Shown here: positions 46,101 to 57,000 of the stretch, piece by piece | Position numbering within the stretch: the stretch's first letter is position 1 | Layout: every line of letters starts with the position of its first letter | The notes under the pieces: generated by a model | The model's input: only the letters and a program-made list of their open reading frames with translations | Told to the model about the DNA's origin: nothing | Database searches by the model: none | Assembly: GCA_932294295.1 (NCBI GenBank) | Contig: OW028581.1 | Location: 10,809,526-10,873,525 of the forward strand | From: Alitta virens | Taxonomy: Eukaryota > Annelida > Polychaeta > Phyllodocida > Nereididae | Length of the DNA stretch: 64,000 bases | Reading direction: 5' to 3' | Position numbers and translations under genes: made by a program

Positions 46101-48128
46101 ATTGCCCTAGATATATGCCAGTATCCTCCATTACTTTAGAGAATAAAATGTCTACATTGACTATAGATGAGATGGTTCAAGTAAAATTATTTTTTGACAC
46201 TATTTAAAAAGTTGTGATTTATTGCAGTATTCAATATTGAAATATTTCTCTACTCTGCCAGTTTCACTCGTCTTTAAAGAGGGACCACATGCTCAGCAAA
46301 ATAGCATGTCTAGTAATCTAGACATGGGTGTTTTAAATGCTCATCCCCTTTGTATCTTTTAAGTGTCTTTTTTAGACAAAAGGTTTTTAACTGTCCTTTT
46401 TATAACGAAATAAGATTTGAATTGTTCAATAATGTCAGAAAAACCTACTTCTATTTGATAATGATAAAATTAAAAGACTGATGGAAGATGATACTATAAA
46501 AGACAGCGATTTATCTAACTAAGGCTTTTGAGAAAATTAATGCTAGAGTTCAGCTCCAGAAGCACAACTTAACAAAATGTTTAGCTCTTCTTCAGATTTT
46601 CCATTATTATATAAACAGCATGAAATTAATGTCATATTTAAGTTTGAAAAGTGAAAATACTATAATTTAGATATAACAATGACAATGACGAAGTTTTTAA
46701 TGGGGAAAGTCAGTTACAAAAAGACACAGGAGACCCCTCTAGAACAATTGTATGTTGCTTGTGAGGAGCCACCTGATAATTTCGACCTATTATTTTATTA
46801 GATATGTTATTGACAAAATTTTATTTATGTATAGTAAATAGTATCTTTGGGTATGGAAGTTTGAAAAAGTAAGAATTTTCATGGTTTTTCCCTAATTTTG
46901 AAAATTCTCTTGTATTTACGGCCACAAGACCCTTACTTCACTATTTTAGACATATTATGACAATGTTTTAAGCATGTAGATGTAGTAGTTACAGAGTTCT
47001 GCTCCGGAAACGTAAAAAAAATTTTATTTTCAAACTTTGGTTAAACATAGCCAACATATGTCAAGGTGACTATCAAAATGCAACACTAGGCCATATAGAG
47101 TATTACTGTATGAAATTTCATAAGGGTAAGTGCATTTGTGTTAAAGTTCTGCTCCAGAAACGAAAGTGTTATGTCCGCCTGCCTGACGGACATTGGTGAT
47201 AACAATAGCCCTCTTCGAATTTTGTTTGCTGAGTGTTCAATTTATATTGCTTAGATTTAATTTTCTAACATAACAGTGTATTTAGAATTCTTCTCAGCAT
47301 TGCCATGAAAAACCGTGTTAAGAATACCCTTTTGTACAATAATGTGATATTTTCTATTTTACAGTTATTAACTGCTAATTAATAATAATTGTGTATCAAC
47401 CAGTGAATAGATTCTGTGCAGTTTTAACAGCTAAAACAGTTGTAAACCATTCTCGAAACACAGTAAACCATACATGATATCATTTCAAATCTTAAATAAG
47501 ATCACTTATTGTTACAGAAATGTCAGAAGTATTATATATTTGTAGTAGCTGTAAAACTGCAGTTTTAGCACAAGATGATCTGTATAAATTGGTTTTCTGG
47601 CCTGTTCTGATTTGCGATATAAATATATATATATTTATTCATACTCTTGGTATACTAATGCAATACATGGTTTATACTACAATAATAAAAATGCAAAGAT
47701 TAATTGAGACACATGTCCTCAATATTTGATCTAACTTAATTAGAAGTAAAGCCCCCTATTTATATGGCCCATTGTTTGATTGTTTGTTGTTAGCAGCATT
47801 GGAGAAACAATCAGCTCAGACGTCTAATACCCAATCCACCAAACAATGAAACTGTCAATGACCCTGTAATCTCAGTGCTATTCAAGTACATCATTAGTAA
47901 AAGAAATTACATTGCTCACTTACATATTTATGAATTAATGAATTCCTAACAGACTCAAGCATTGTCAATGTGACTATCAAAAGGCACCACTAGGCCATAT
48001 AGAGTGTTATTGTATGAAATTTCATTAGGGCAAGTGCATTAGTGTGAGACTTCTGCTCTTGAAATGAAAGTGCAATAACCGCCCTCCTGCTTGTTGAACA
48101 AACACTGAACAGTTTTAATGATACCTGT
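46101..48128. other. non-coding region with a recurring short motif
   Basis: AT-rich. The word GTTCTGCTCCAGAAACG recurs with variation near 46545, 46997, 47146 and 48050. The last two copies sit in a longer shared block (47060-47185 and 47968-48095, same orientation) that starts GGTGACTATCAAAA and includes ACTAGGCCATATAGAG. No gene recognised. Confidence 0.5.
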
Positions 48129-48843
48129 TGTAAAATCCTCAGTGTAGTTAGTGACATACTATGTCTCCTTCCAGTATCTCATAGTCTCAACATAATGATA
48201 ATTCAAAACAGCAAGTTGTGTCAAGTTGGTCTGCTCTGTATGTTGGTCAAAACCAAAGATGCCAGAAACATTCCATGTTTATTATTTATATGAATTCACA
48301 AGACAAAGGCCCCTCCTTAATGGAGGGGGTAAAATTCCCAATCACCATTCGATCTCCTCATCTGGGACCAGGCACACCCCTCCCAACTGTGCTCCCTCCC
48401 CTCCCAACTGTGCACCCATGGTCAGTCATCCATTATCCCCCAAACCCCACAATGGACAAACTCACTCATGCATAAATTCTATACCCTCAAGGGCACACAG
48501 TCACACAGGACAGGTGGCAGGCAACCTGACCCACACCCTTCTCCCCTCATTATCTCCACACCCCAGGAGATTGTACAGTCATTAGGCCAGGAAGATCCAA
48601 TCACCCTTGATCCCATTTCGGCCATCAGGATCAAGATCATACAGTGGAGTATGATCAGGCCAGCTGGCCATGGTTCATTGATGGATCCCCTGTCTTCACT
48701 AATGACTAGTACATTGTCCAAAATGGGACCACAATCAGTGATGGCCATCTGCAGCCATCACTTCCACAACTCAGAACATTGCACATTGAATTTACAATCA
48801 TCATTTAGTTAAATTAAAGAGCAAAAGGCCAGTGCCTTTTACA
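48129..48843 (-). repeat. LTR in natural 3' position (715 bp)
   Basis: Bounded by TGTAAAATCC (plus-strand left) and GCCTTTTACA, i.e. TG...CA with a 7-bp terminal inversion TGTAAAA/TTTTACA. On the minus strand, the sense of pol and env, it follows env and carries an AATAAA at 48278-48283, as expected of a 3' LTR. It is repeated in opposite orientation at 53718-54432 with the same length and, judging from three identical overlapping frames, essentially no differences. CTGT lies just outside (48125-48128). Confidence 0.9.
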
Positions 48844-49391
48844 CTGCTCATCATCATTTGAGTTAGATGTATACACATACTAAGATAATTAACCTACTTT
48901 ACACAAAGAGAATGACTCTATCCTACTTTCATTGACCATGAGTCAGCATCTTCATTCTATTACTATAACTATTATTACAAATACATCTCACTTAGCAAAA
49001 ATGATGATTCCATCCTAGCATTTACACCACTTGACACTTTTATATTTATATAGCAAAAAATTACATAATCACATAGACAAAAACCCTAATGTCACTACAC
49101 TTATCCACTGAATCCAGCGTATTCATCTTCATTCAAAAAACTTCTTGATCTGTAGGAATTGGGTGTCGGTGTTTTAGGACTCATACACTTAAATCAACAC
49201 TTCCGGATCATATAATATCATACTACAACAATCACACAATATTTGCATAAATAGTGGCCGATCCTAGCTCCAAGTGCCTCATGGATCATATTGTCTTCAT
49301 CTGATCCCTACCGCACTAGTCTAGTTGCAGATCAAAGCCTAAAGTCAAAAATGTTCCAAATGAAGAGGATTTTGTCCAAGATCTAGGTACC
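48844..49391 (-). other. 3' untranslated region of the retroelement
   Basis: Between the env stop and the left LTR. AT-rich, no frame. The purine-rich word AAATGATGATGAGCAG directly next to the LTR (minus sense) is a weak candidate polypurine tract. Confidence 0.5.
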
Positions 49392-51359
49392 TTAGACCTC
49401 GGCAATATCCTGACATGCACTGCCCACTGGTAGCTTGATGGTGGCATTATCCCCAGCCACCCTGTAACTGGCTGATCTTCTGGACAGCAAGGTTCTTCCC
49501 TGCTTTTTCCTCACGCAACATTGGATCCTGCCCACCAGCCTCTTGATCCAGGCATTTTTCCTCGCAAACCAATAGGCCAGGCCCACAAAGATCAGAATGG
49601 TCACCAAGGTGGACATCACAAATGCAGTCAGGGGGGCATGTTGTCGGAATTGTACCCAGGGCCTCTGGCTCACCTGTATGGCACTCATTAAGACATCCTG
49701 ACTAATATCGTTGACTTGAGCCGTAGATACGCTCTTCAGCTGAGGGAAGGAGTCGACCAACGCTTCGAAGCCCAGATTCCTCGTAAAGTTGAACTGTCCT
49801 TCTACGTGTATCAGGGGCAGCACTATGTGACAGGCCATGTGTAGCTCTGGAATGCAGTGAACTCTCCAACCGGTGCCTGCAATGTTGCAAGGAGCCGGAC
49901 AATGCATTGCGTAAGTGCCTGGCCCCAACTTCTGGGGAGGATAGACTTTTCCTGGACAATGGGCCGAGATAGACTCTCCCCAGGTCATCACCACGATGGT
50001 TCGCAAGGACACTCTCTTCACTGTGGTGACATTGGCCTGTTTCACAATGTCGAATCTGCACCCTTTCACGAGCTCGGATTGATTAAATATCAGACCCCGA
50101 GCACACGTCATGTGTCTGGCGTCAAACAAAGGGCCTGCACGACAGACAAGTGGCTCACCTCCAATACACGCCTCCGGCTCGAATAATAGGCCCGTGGTTG
50201 TGTCCACCCCGTAGCTGCTCCCCACATCTATCTTCACAGTCATGTTAGACCCCCTGATGGGGACTGGGTAACTCTGTATATTATAGAGCAGGTAGCTGGC
50301 CTTGTTGATGGTGGGCACGTTGAATCGAAAGATGAGCCTGTTTCTATCGATGACGATGGGCTCAATGTGCAGGTGCCTGTAATACCATGTCAACTCCGGC
50401 ACTACATCATTTCCGGACTGGGCTATAGCATTTATCGTGTTTCTTAGCACATAGGGGCTGACGATGTCCTCAGTCAAATCTCCCCGCTCCAGCGCTCCAC
50501 GTTGCTGTTGATAGAGCCGCATCTGCTCTCTATATCTCTCAAATAAGTGCTCACACTCCTCTACAGCTCGGTCAATCTCCATGCGTATCTCTATATTGCT
50601 CAACCTCCAATCAACATTTGACAGCTTCTTAGATAATCCTCCAACGTATTTATTCAACTGGCCCACATGATCGTCAACTTGAGACAGAGCCACAGACACA
50701 TTCTTGATATACAACCTGTTTTGATTGACCACCGTCATCATTCGGTCTGACAGGTGTAGTATGTCCTGTGTCCTGGCCTGCAATATCCTGGTGGCTTCCT
50801 CATAGTGCCTCACCTGGGAGTCCGTGGCCACTCCAAAGAGCACATGCAACCCTGTTCCAATAAAATCGAAGGCTCCTCTCCTCTGGCGTCCCATTGGAGT
50901 AGGAGGATCACTTCGACTCCGTCCTGCATAACTACCATCCAGGGGTTGCAATCTCCTCAAGCGCCACTCCCAGGATCTCTGTATATACCCATGCACTTTG
51001 ATGCCTTGCCGACTGTCTCTCACCAGTTGTATCAATGCGGCCAATTGTGCGGGGTAACGAGGAGTCTCCAAGGTTACCAGGACCACCCAGGAAGCCTCCA
51101 AAGTCCTGAGTGAGGCCCCTCCTCGCACCAACACCCCATCTGTCAGTTCCCTAGGGGGGGTGGGTCTCTCCATCATATCTTCCTCCGTCATTGTTTTGGG
51201 TGAGACTTCCCTCAGCATGGGGTCCAACACTCCTGTTCCCTGGGCTCCAACCTGGGCAAAAGTCCCTGACAATAACGATATGAGTAACAGGAGTGCCATG
51301 CCCACCTTAAAGAGTCTCTGGGGCCGAGTCTTCTTGGGGAGAGTCATCATCTTTAGCAT
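49392..51359 (-). CDS. env: errantivirus-like envelope (baculovirus F-type), intact frame
   Basis: 655 codons, uninterrupted. Hydrophobic signal segment ~18-35, a furin-type site RQRR at 158-161 directly followed by GAFDFIGTGLHVLFG, the usual place of the fusion peptide in F-type proteins, then a long helical region (~180-300), several N-glycosylation sequons, Cys-rich ectodomain (~390-520), a transmembrane helix ~575-598 and a basic cytoplasmic tail of ~57 residues. The layout and cleavage/fusion region match the envelope of gypsy-type errantiviruses and baculovirus F proteins. The frame overlaps the end of pol by 53 bp in another frame, as in retroviruses. Translation probably needs a spliced RNA. 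Start chosen as the first ATG in frame. Confidence 0.9.
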   Translation of the reverse strand: MLKMMTLPKKTRPQRLFKVGMALLLLISLLSGTFAQVGAQGTGVLDPMLREVSPKTMTEEDMMERPTPPRELTDGVLVRGGASLRTLEASWVVLVTLETPRYPAQLAALIQLVRDSRQGIKVHGYIQRSWEWRLRRLQPLDGSYAGRSRSDPPTPMGRQRRGAFDFIGTGLHVLFGVATDSQVRHYEEATRILQARTQDILHLSDRMMTVVNQNRLYIKNVSVALSQVDDHVGQLNKYVGGLSKKLSNVDWRLSNIEIRMEIDRAVEECEHLFERYREQMRLYQQQRGALERGDLTEDIVSPYVLRNTINAIAQSGNDVVPELTWYYRHLHIEPIVIDRNRLIFRFNVPTINKASYLLYNIQSYPVPIRGSNMTVKIDVGSSYGVDTTTGLLFEPEACIGGEPLVCRAGPLFDARHMTCARGLIFNQSELVKGCRFDIVKQANVTTVKRVSLRTIVVMTWGESISAHCPGKVYPPQKLGPGTYAMHCPAPCNIAGTGWRVHCIPELHMACHIVLPLIHVEGQFNFTRNLGFEALVDSFPQLKSVSTAQVNDISQDVLMSAIQVSQRPWVQFRQHAPLTAFVMSTLVTILIFVGLAYWFARKNAWIKRLVGRIQCCVRKKQGRTLLSRRSASYRVAGDNATIKLPVGSACQDIAEV

Positions 51360-53717
51360 GCTTGACCTCTCTGTCGCTTTCTGTGGTAGATAAACGACGT
51401 TTTATAAGCTCGAAGTCCTTGTGAGAGTCCTTAGTTGCACGCTGGAGTCCTTCGTCAGAGTTGCTGGGATCACTTCGATCCTTGCGCTTCCTTAGGCTGG
51501 GATCCACGTGCACCACCTTGCGGTGCCCTCCTCCTAGTCCTGCTTGACCTCCTTGTCTCTTCCGAAGAGAGCTGTCAATATGCACCGACTTCTCAGAGTT
51601 TCCCTGTCTGTCGTTGGATCCCTTTCTCTTCCTGTTCTGTCGCCGTGGTGGATCACTGTCACTATCATCCGCGTAGTACTGGCTCTGCTTGGCGTGTCTG
51701 GACAAGTAGGGACGATGCCGCTTACTGTTATGTCCACTTGGGAGAGGCTTGTTATAGTCATCTCCACTCGTATCAGAGGACCTTGGCCGCCGCTTCCTAT
51801 TGGCTGTTGGCTGCAGAGGCTGGTCATCAGACATGCTCCACTCATGCTCGGACAAAGGTTGATCCCCAGAGTGCGAGGGGGCGGAGTTTGCCCCTGACCC
51901 TGGTCCCTCCCTTATCGGCGCAGGGGGCGGATCCTGAGCTTCCTCTGGCAGGGCAGGGGGCAGCTGCCATGGCCTGGGAGCGATAGTCCTATTGTTGATT
52001 TTCCTTTTTGGCCTGGGGCGTATTTGGTCCCACGCCACCTCAGCATCCACCACTCTCACTTTCTCACGGTTCAACACCTTCTGCTTGCCAGTGGGCTGGT
52101 GTGTTATCCACACCACCTTCCCTCGTGTCTGAGTAACTAGCCATTCGGGATCCCACCTGCTTGTCAAAGTCAGGGGCTCCTCCGCTTTGATCACCACTGC
52201 ATCTCCCACCTTTACGTCAGAAGCATTGGCCCTCAAGGCCAGCCTCTCCCTGTTATATTTCCTAGATTCTTCTGTGAGATGTTGAGCCGTTCGAATCGCC
52301 TCATACAGTTCATGAAGTCTACCATAGACCATGTCTCCTGAGGACAGGGCCCTATGCAGGGGCAGTCGCGGTCTGCGTCCATAATGCAGGAAAAATGGGG
52401 AATGTTGAGTCACATCGGACACGGCACAATTGTAGCACAGTACTGCAGGTCCCAACTGCTCCTGCCACAATGATGTGTCATTATTAACCAATTTGCCCAC
52501 AATTTCCTTCAGTGTCCGATTAAACCGCTCAATTCTGCCATTAGACTGCAGGTGATATGGAGTCGTCCTTTTATGTTTCACTCCCACGGCTGATAAATAT
52601 TGTGTGAAAGCCAGGGCATTGAATTCCCTGCCTTGGTCGGTCAATACAGTGTCCACATATCCATGCCTGGGGAAGTATTCCTGATGTTATCTGGCCCACA
52701 CACATTCACTAGTCTTCCTGGGAAGTGGGTAACACTCTGCATAGCCCGAAGCATGGTCAATTATGGTCAATATGTAATTATTCCCCTGATTTGAAGTTAT
52801 CAGGGGGCCAACCAAGTCTAGGGACACATATTGTCCTATGCTTTTGGCAAGAGGCATTTCTCCCATCAGTGCATGCTCCTTCTTCTTCCGATGGACCAGA
52901 CACGTGGCGCACTTCAGGACCCAACTCTTTACATCTGCCCTCATCCCAGGCCAAACATAGCTCTCTTGCACCTTACGCATTGTTTTTACATAAGCCATGT
53001 GACCTACCTCCAGGTGAGCCTGTCCTATCAGCATCTCTCTGTATTTTTCTGGCACCACTAGGCGGTGATACTCAGCCGCATACTGATAGGGTTTCTGTAT
53101 TGAGTATAGGAGCCCATCAATGACCTCATAGGGACTGTCTGGGTCATGTCCCTCTCCCCACTGCTCCATAGTCCTCTGTGCTGCCTGCACTTCTGCAGGC
53201 ACCAGGCCACTTCCTAGCACTGGCATAACTTCATCAGCTGGCAAGCCAGGAGGCAATTCGTCACCCAGTCTCCATTCATCGATGTCAAAGGTGTCCAGCC
53301 TCTCTGGCCTAATCCTGGACAACATGTCGGCCCTCACATTCAATTTTCCTTTCCGGTACTGCACTTTACAACCATATTCAGCAAGCAGCACCGCCCATCT
53401 TTGAATCTTGGTATTTTGCATCTCCTTCGTGAATAATGAAGTTAGGGGCTTATGATCAGTGTAGGCTTCAAACTTAGCACCCCATAGATAGGGCCTGAAC
53501 ACCTTCAGGGCTGTTATGAGCGCAAAGGCTTCACGCTCTATTGCTGCCCATCTCCGCTGGGTGGGTGACAGCAACCTGGATAGATAACTGATGGGCCGTT
53601 CCACCCCAGTTTCAGGATCCCTCTGGCAGAGTATGGCCCCTATGGCTATGTCACTTGCATCAGTGTGTAGCAAGTAGGGATCTTTCGTGCGAGGGTGGGC
53701 CATGACATGCTCGCTAG
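51307..53717 (-). pseudogene. pol: partial pol: RNase H and integrase, truncated 5' and with one stop
   Basis: One frame from the LTR junction (53717) to 51307, interrupted by an in-frame TAA at 52687-52689. It starts inside RNase H (LLHTDASDIAIGAILCQ, AIEREAFAL, AYTDHKPL), then the integrase zinc-binding region (HLEVGH...CATC), catalytic core Asp (SLDLVGPL), second Asp (TDQGREF) and Glu (NGRIERFNR), and a C-terminal DNA-binding part. A long basic, Ser/Arg-rich tail follows, with two VHxDxSLRKR repeats. Gag, protease and RT are absent: the coding sequence runs directly into the inverted LTR. The stop lies between the two catalytic Asp residues. Confidence 0.85.
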
Positions 53718-54432
53718 TGTAAAAGGCACTGGCCTTTTGCTCTTTAATTTAACTAAATGATGATTGTAAATTCAATGTGCAATGTTCTGAGTTGTGGAAG
53801 TGATGGCTGCAGATGGCCATCACTGATTGTGGTCCCATTTTGGACAATGTACTAGTCATTAGTGAAGACAGGGGATCCATCAATGAACCATGGCCAGCTG
53901 GCCTGATCATACTCCACTGTATGATCTTGATCCTGATGGCCGAAATGGGATCAAGGGTGATTGGATCTTCCTGGCCTAATGACTGTACAATCTCCTGGGG
54001 TGTGGAGATAATGAGGGGAGAAGGGTGTGGGTCAGGTTGCCTGCCACCTGTCCTGTGTGACTGTGTGCCCTTGAGGGTATAGAATTTATGCATGAGTGAG
54101 TTTGTCCATTGTGGGGTTTGGGGGATAATGGATGACTGACCATGGGTGCACAGTTGGGAGGGGAGGGAGCACAGTTGGGAGGGGTGTGCCTGGTCCCAGA
54201 TGAGGAGATCGAATGGTGATTGGGAATTTTACCCCCTCCATTAAGGAGGGGCCTTTGTCTTGTGAATTCATATAAATAATAAACATGGAATGTTTCTGGC
54301 ATCTTTGGTTTTGACCAACATACAGAGCAGACCAACTTGACACAACTTGCTGTTTTGAATTATCATTATGTTGAGACTATGAGATACTGGAAGGAGACAT
54401 AGTATGTCACTAACTACACTGAGGATTTTACA
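53718..54432 (+). repeat. LTR in inverted orientation, abutting pol (715 bp)
   Basis: Mirror copy of 48129-48843, reading TGTAAAAGGC to GGATTTTACA on the plus strand, with AATAAA at 54278-54283. A 5' LTR would be a direct repeat and be followed by a primer-binding site; here the LTR is inverted and directly joined to the RNase H coding sequence. CTGT just outside (54433-54436) equals the CTGT outside the left LTR. Confidence 0.9.
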
Positions 54433-54436
54433 CTGT

Positions 54437-56369
54437 GTGCAATTTGTGATTCCTCGCTGAGGCACTTTGGGGGGGGGGGGGGGACCAAAATGTGCAAACA
54501 GCAAAACAGTCAGCAATTTTACTTTGATTTAATAGTTTGACCGTCAAGGATGAAGAAATTTCTTTGCAATTATGGAAGATGCAAGTTGCCATGGTCTGTC
54601 GGCTTACAGGTATGTTATCGCAGTCATAAAGTTATTCCAGCTGAACCGGCATATAATTATAATATCTTTATTTGCAAATAAAATATCAGCAAAAAAAGTT
54701 GTAACAATAACTTTTTGTCTGTATTTTGTACAAATAAAGATATTATTATTATGTATATCAATCTCTTCTCATGTTAAATAAAGTTGTGCCTTTCCTGTAG
54801 ATCCTGGATTTAATGAGCTTCCATGACTATTTCGTAAGAATTTTAATAAACCAAGAATGATATTTTACCAGTTGCTCAGGTTTAAGGGTATAGTGGTTAG
54901 TTGAGCTATCAATTGTCTGATAAAATTAGAAAAGACTCCGCGCACCCCCTTAATGAACAATATGTAAAAACGTTTTCAGAAAACTTTAATTGGTATTTCT
55001 GTTACACAACTATGTTAAATGGTGCCAACAGATTTCATGTCACTGTTGTTTTGTGACCAATAAATCTTTGTTACTGTTTTTAATGTTATAACTTAACATT
55101 TTTTATTGGGTGTTTGGTAATTTGAATCCAATTAACGTGTACACCAAGATTCTTTTAGACTATTTCCAACATTTCACAGAGAAGCATGCGACCATGACTA
55201 TTGTCGAAATAAGACTACACTTTGTGGCATTTATTTTGTATTTTATGTACATTTTCTCAAATTTATATCAGCTATTTTATATTTCAATAAAAGATTTTGA
55301 GAAATATTTCCTTTTGTATTTTATTATATACGAATAAAATCCCACGGTCTTGCTTGCCCTGAAGCAGTAAAGTCTGGATTTTAGTTGGTATAAAATTACC
55401 AAGGGGTGAGAAGGTAGCAATAAAAATATTTCCAGTCAGTGCATACATATAAATTTCCAAAATAAAAAGCCATTACATGGACTTTAAACGTGTAATTAAG
55501 TAATGCTCAAATACTGTGCAAACTTTTGTAATTCTCTTGAAAGTTGCTTATACAGCATTCATTTAAATTTATATGGCTATGAAATGACAGATGCCACAAT
55601 TTAGAATGTTATGCTTTCTGCAAGCCACCATAAAACTTTTAGTTCATACAAAGTAAGGGTCCAGACAGCACATCGAGCCACCAATCGTCTATTCTAAAAT
55701 TATCAGGAGAGTGAGAATTCCAGGGACTCATAACATGTTATTTTATTTGCTGCATGTTCTCCTTTAAAAAGACTTTCCCTAGTAAATTTGGTGGGAATAT
55801 TAGCTGTACATTTACATTAGAGGTATGGGATAAAAATGTCATTTGTACGACCCATGACATAGGCCTAACCGTTAAATATATTCTAAAATAGATTTTATGG
55901 CTGGCAGTTTCTGGCGCAGGGTTTTTTGTTCCATCAGCCTGTTAGTCTGTCTGACTGACTGACTGATGATTGCGGTGATTCAAGTTACATGTAAGATGTG
56001 AACATCATGTCATAATTCTGAATTATTGCTCGAGTAAATATTTCTTTCATTTAAACTAACTTCTGCATTCTAATGTCATAAAACCATATATGATAAAACT
56101 GCCAAAGCTGAACTGATTAAGATGGTGTCATTTTCTATCAGAAAAAGTTCATGATGCAGTACAAAGCCGTGCTTGTGCCATTTGACCTTCTCGCTTGCTT
56201 TGTTGCTTGGGAATATGAATTTACCAGTCAAGTTCATAGTTTAAAATGGCAAAACACAGGCATTTTGAATCAAATCCTGTTGAGTGTGAAAGTTTATCTT
56301 CTTATCTTTAATTATTTTTTTTAATTTAATCCTATGGCAAATACATCTTCGGATGTCTGTCCCTCTCAA
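54437..56369. other. non-coding region
   Basis: A G run at 54470-54483, and a perfect 16-bp inverted pair at 54659-54674 / 54731-54746 (ATAATATCTTTATTTG) that could be a small hairpin element. Otherwise AT-rich with no supported frame. Confidence 0.5.
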
Positions 56370-56508
56370 CAGGCATCACAATCGCCCTCTGGTGCCAAGA
56401 CAACCCCCCAATTCCCCCCTGGACCGCTTACTGCTAAATATATATTTATAATATGGTAAGAATTAACAGTCAGCGGTGCCACATCAGGGGGCGATTGTGA
56501 TGCCTGTG
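56370..56508. mobile_element. ~138-bp MITE with GCATCACAATCGCCC termini
   Basis: CAGGCATCACAATCGCCC at the left is mirrored by GGGCGATTGTGATGCCTG at the right. The flanks GTCCCTCTCAA (56359-56369) and GTCCCTCTGAA (56509-56519) match at 10 of 11 positions, a probable target duplication of about 9-11 bp. No coding capacity. Confidence 0.65.
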
Positions 56509-56859
56509 GTCCCTCTGAACTTTATTAAGATAATTTTGGTGTAAATACATTTTAATTTGAAAATTGAAATTCTTCTAGAGCAGCGTTTTGTCAGGGAATT
56601 TGCCATTGTTTATACTACCGTTTATCTCACAGTTAACATTATTGGATTACACATATTATGCAAAAGTAATCTAACTCAGATATTCAAGTGATCTTCACCA
56701 ATTACACTACTACTCATACCGGAAGAATTAATACCAATTTTACACGTATACCAGCTGAAAATGTGCCACTTGGTCGGATATGATGAAAAAAGCTTTTATT
56801 TTTGAAAATCTGAGCACTGCTACCCCCTTTAAATATGCCTTGAAGTTTATTCGAAAATA

Positions 56860-57000
56860 CCGCGCTTACGTAATTGTGCCATGTGCATTTTCAATGCGTT
56901 TTGATAAACGCATGGAAAACGCATGGTTTTTGCTTCATTATAATTAGCTAAAAACCATGCGTTTTCCATGTACGTACGCGGTTTGTTTTATTTCAAAGCA
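56860..57000. repeat. palindromic element with 21-bp perfect stem
   Basis: 56911-56931 is the exact reverse complement of 56950-56970 (CATGGAAAACGCATGGTTTT stem). Outside it ACCGCG-CTTACGTA and TACGTACGCGGT are also mirrored. Probably a small MITE or hairpin. Confidence 0.6.

Noticed and set aside
48226..48812. Overlapping 85-119-codon frames in the left LTR, repeated as mirror frames in the right LTR
   Set aside because: They are identical only because the LTRs are identical; no domain, and they read antisense to the element.
53718..54432. Interpretation of the inverted LTR as TIRs of a Polinton/Maverick
   Set aside because: The internal genes are RNase H, retroviral integrase with H2C2 region and F-type envelope; no DNA polymerase B, ATPase or capsid genes are present.
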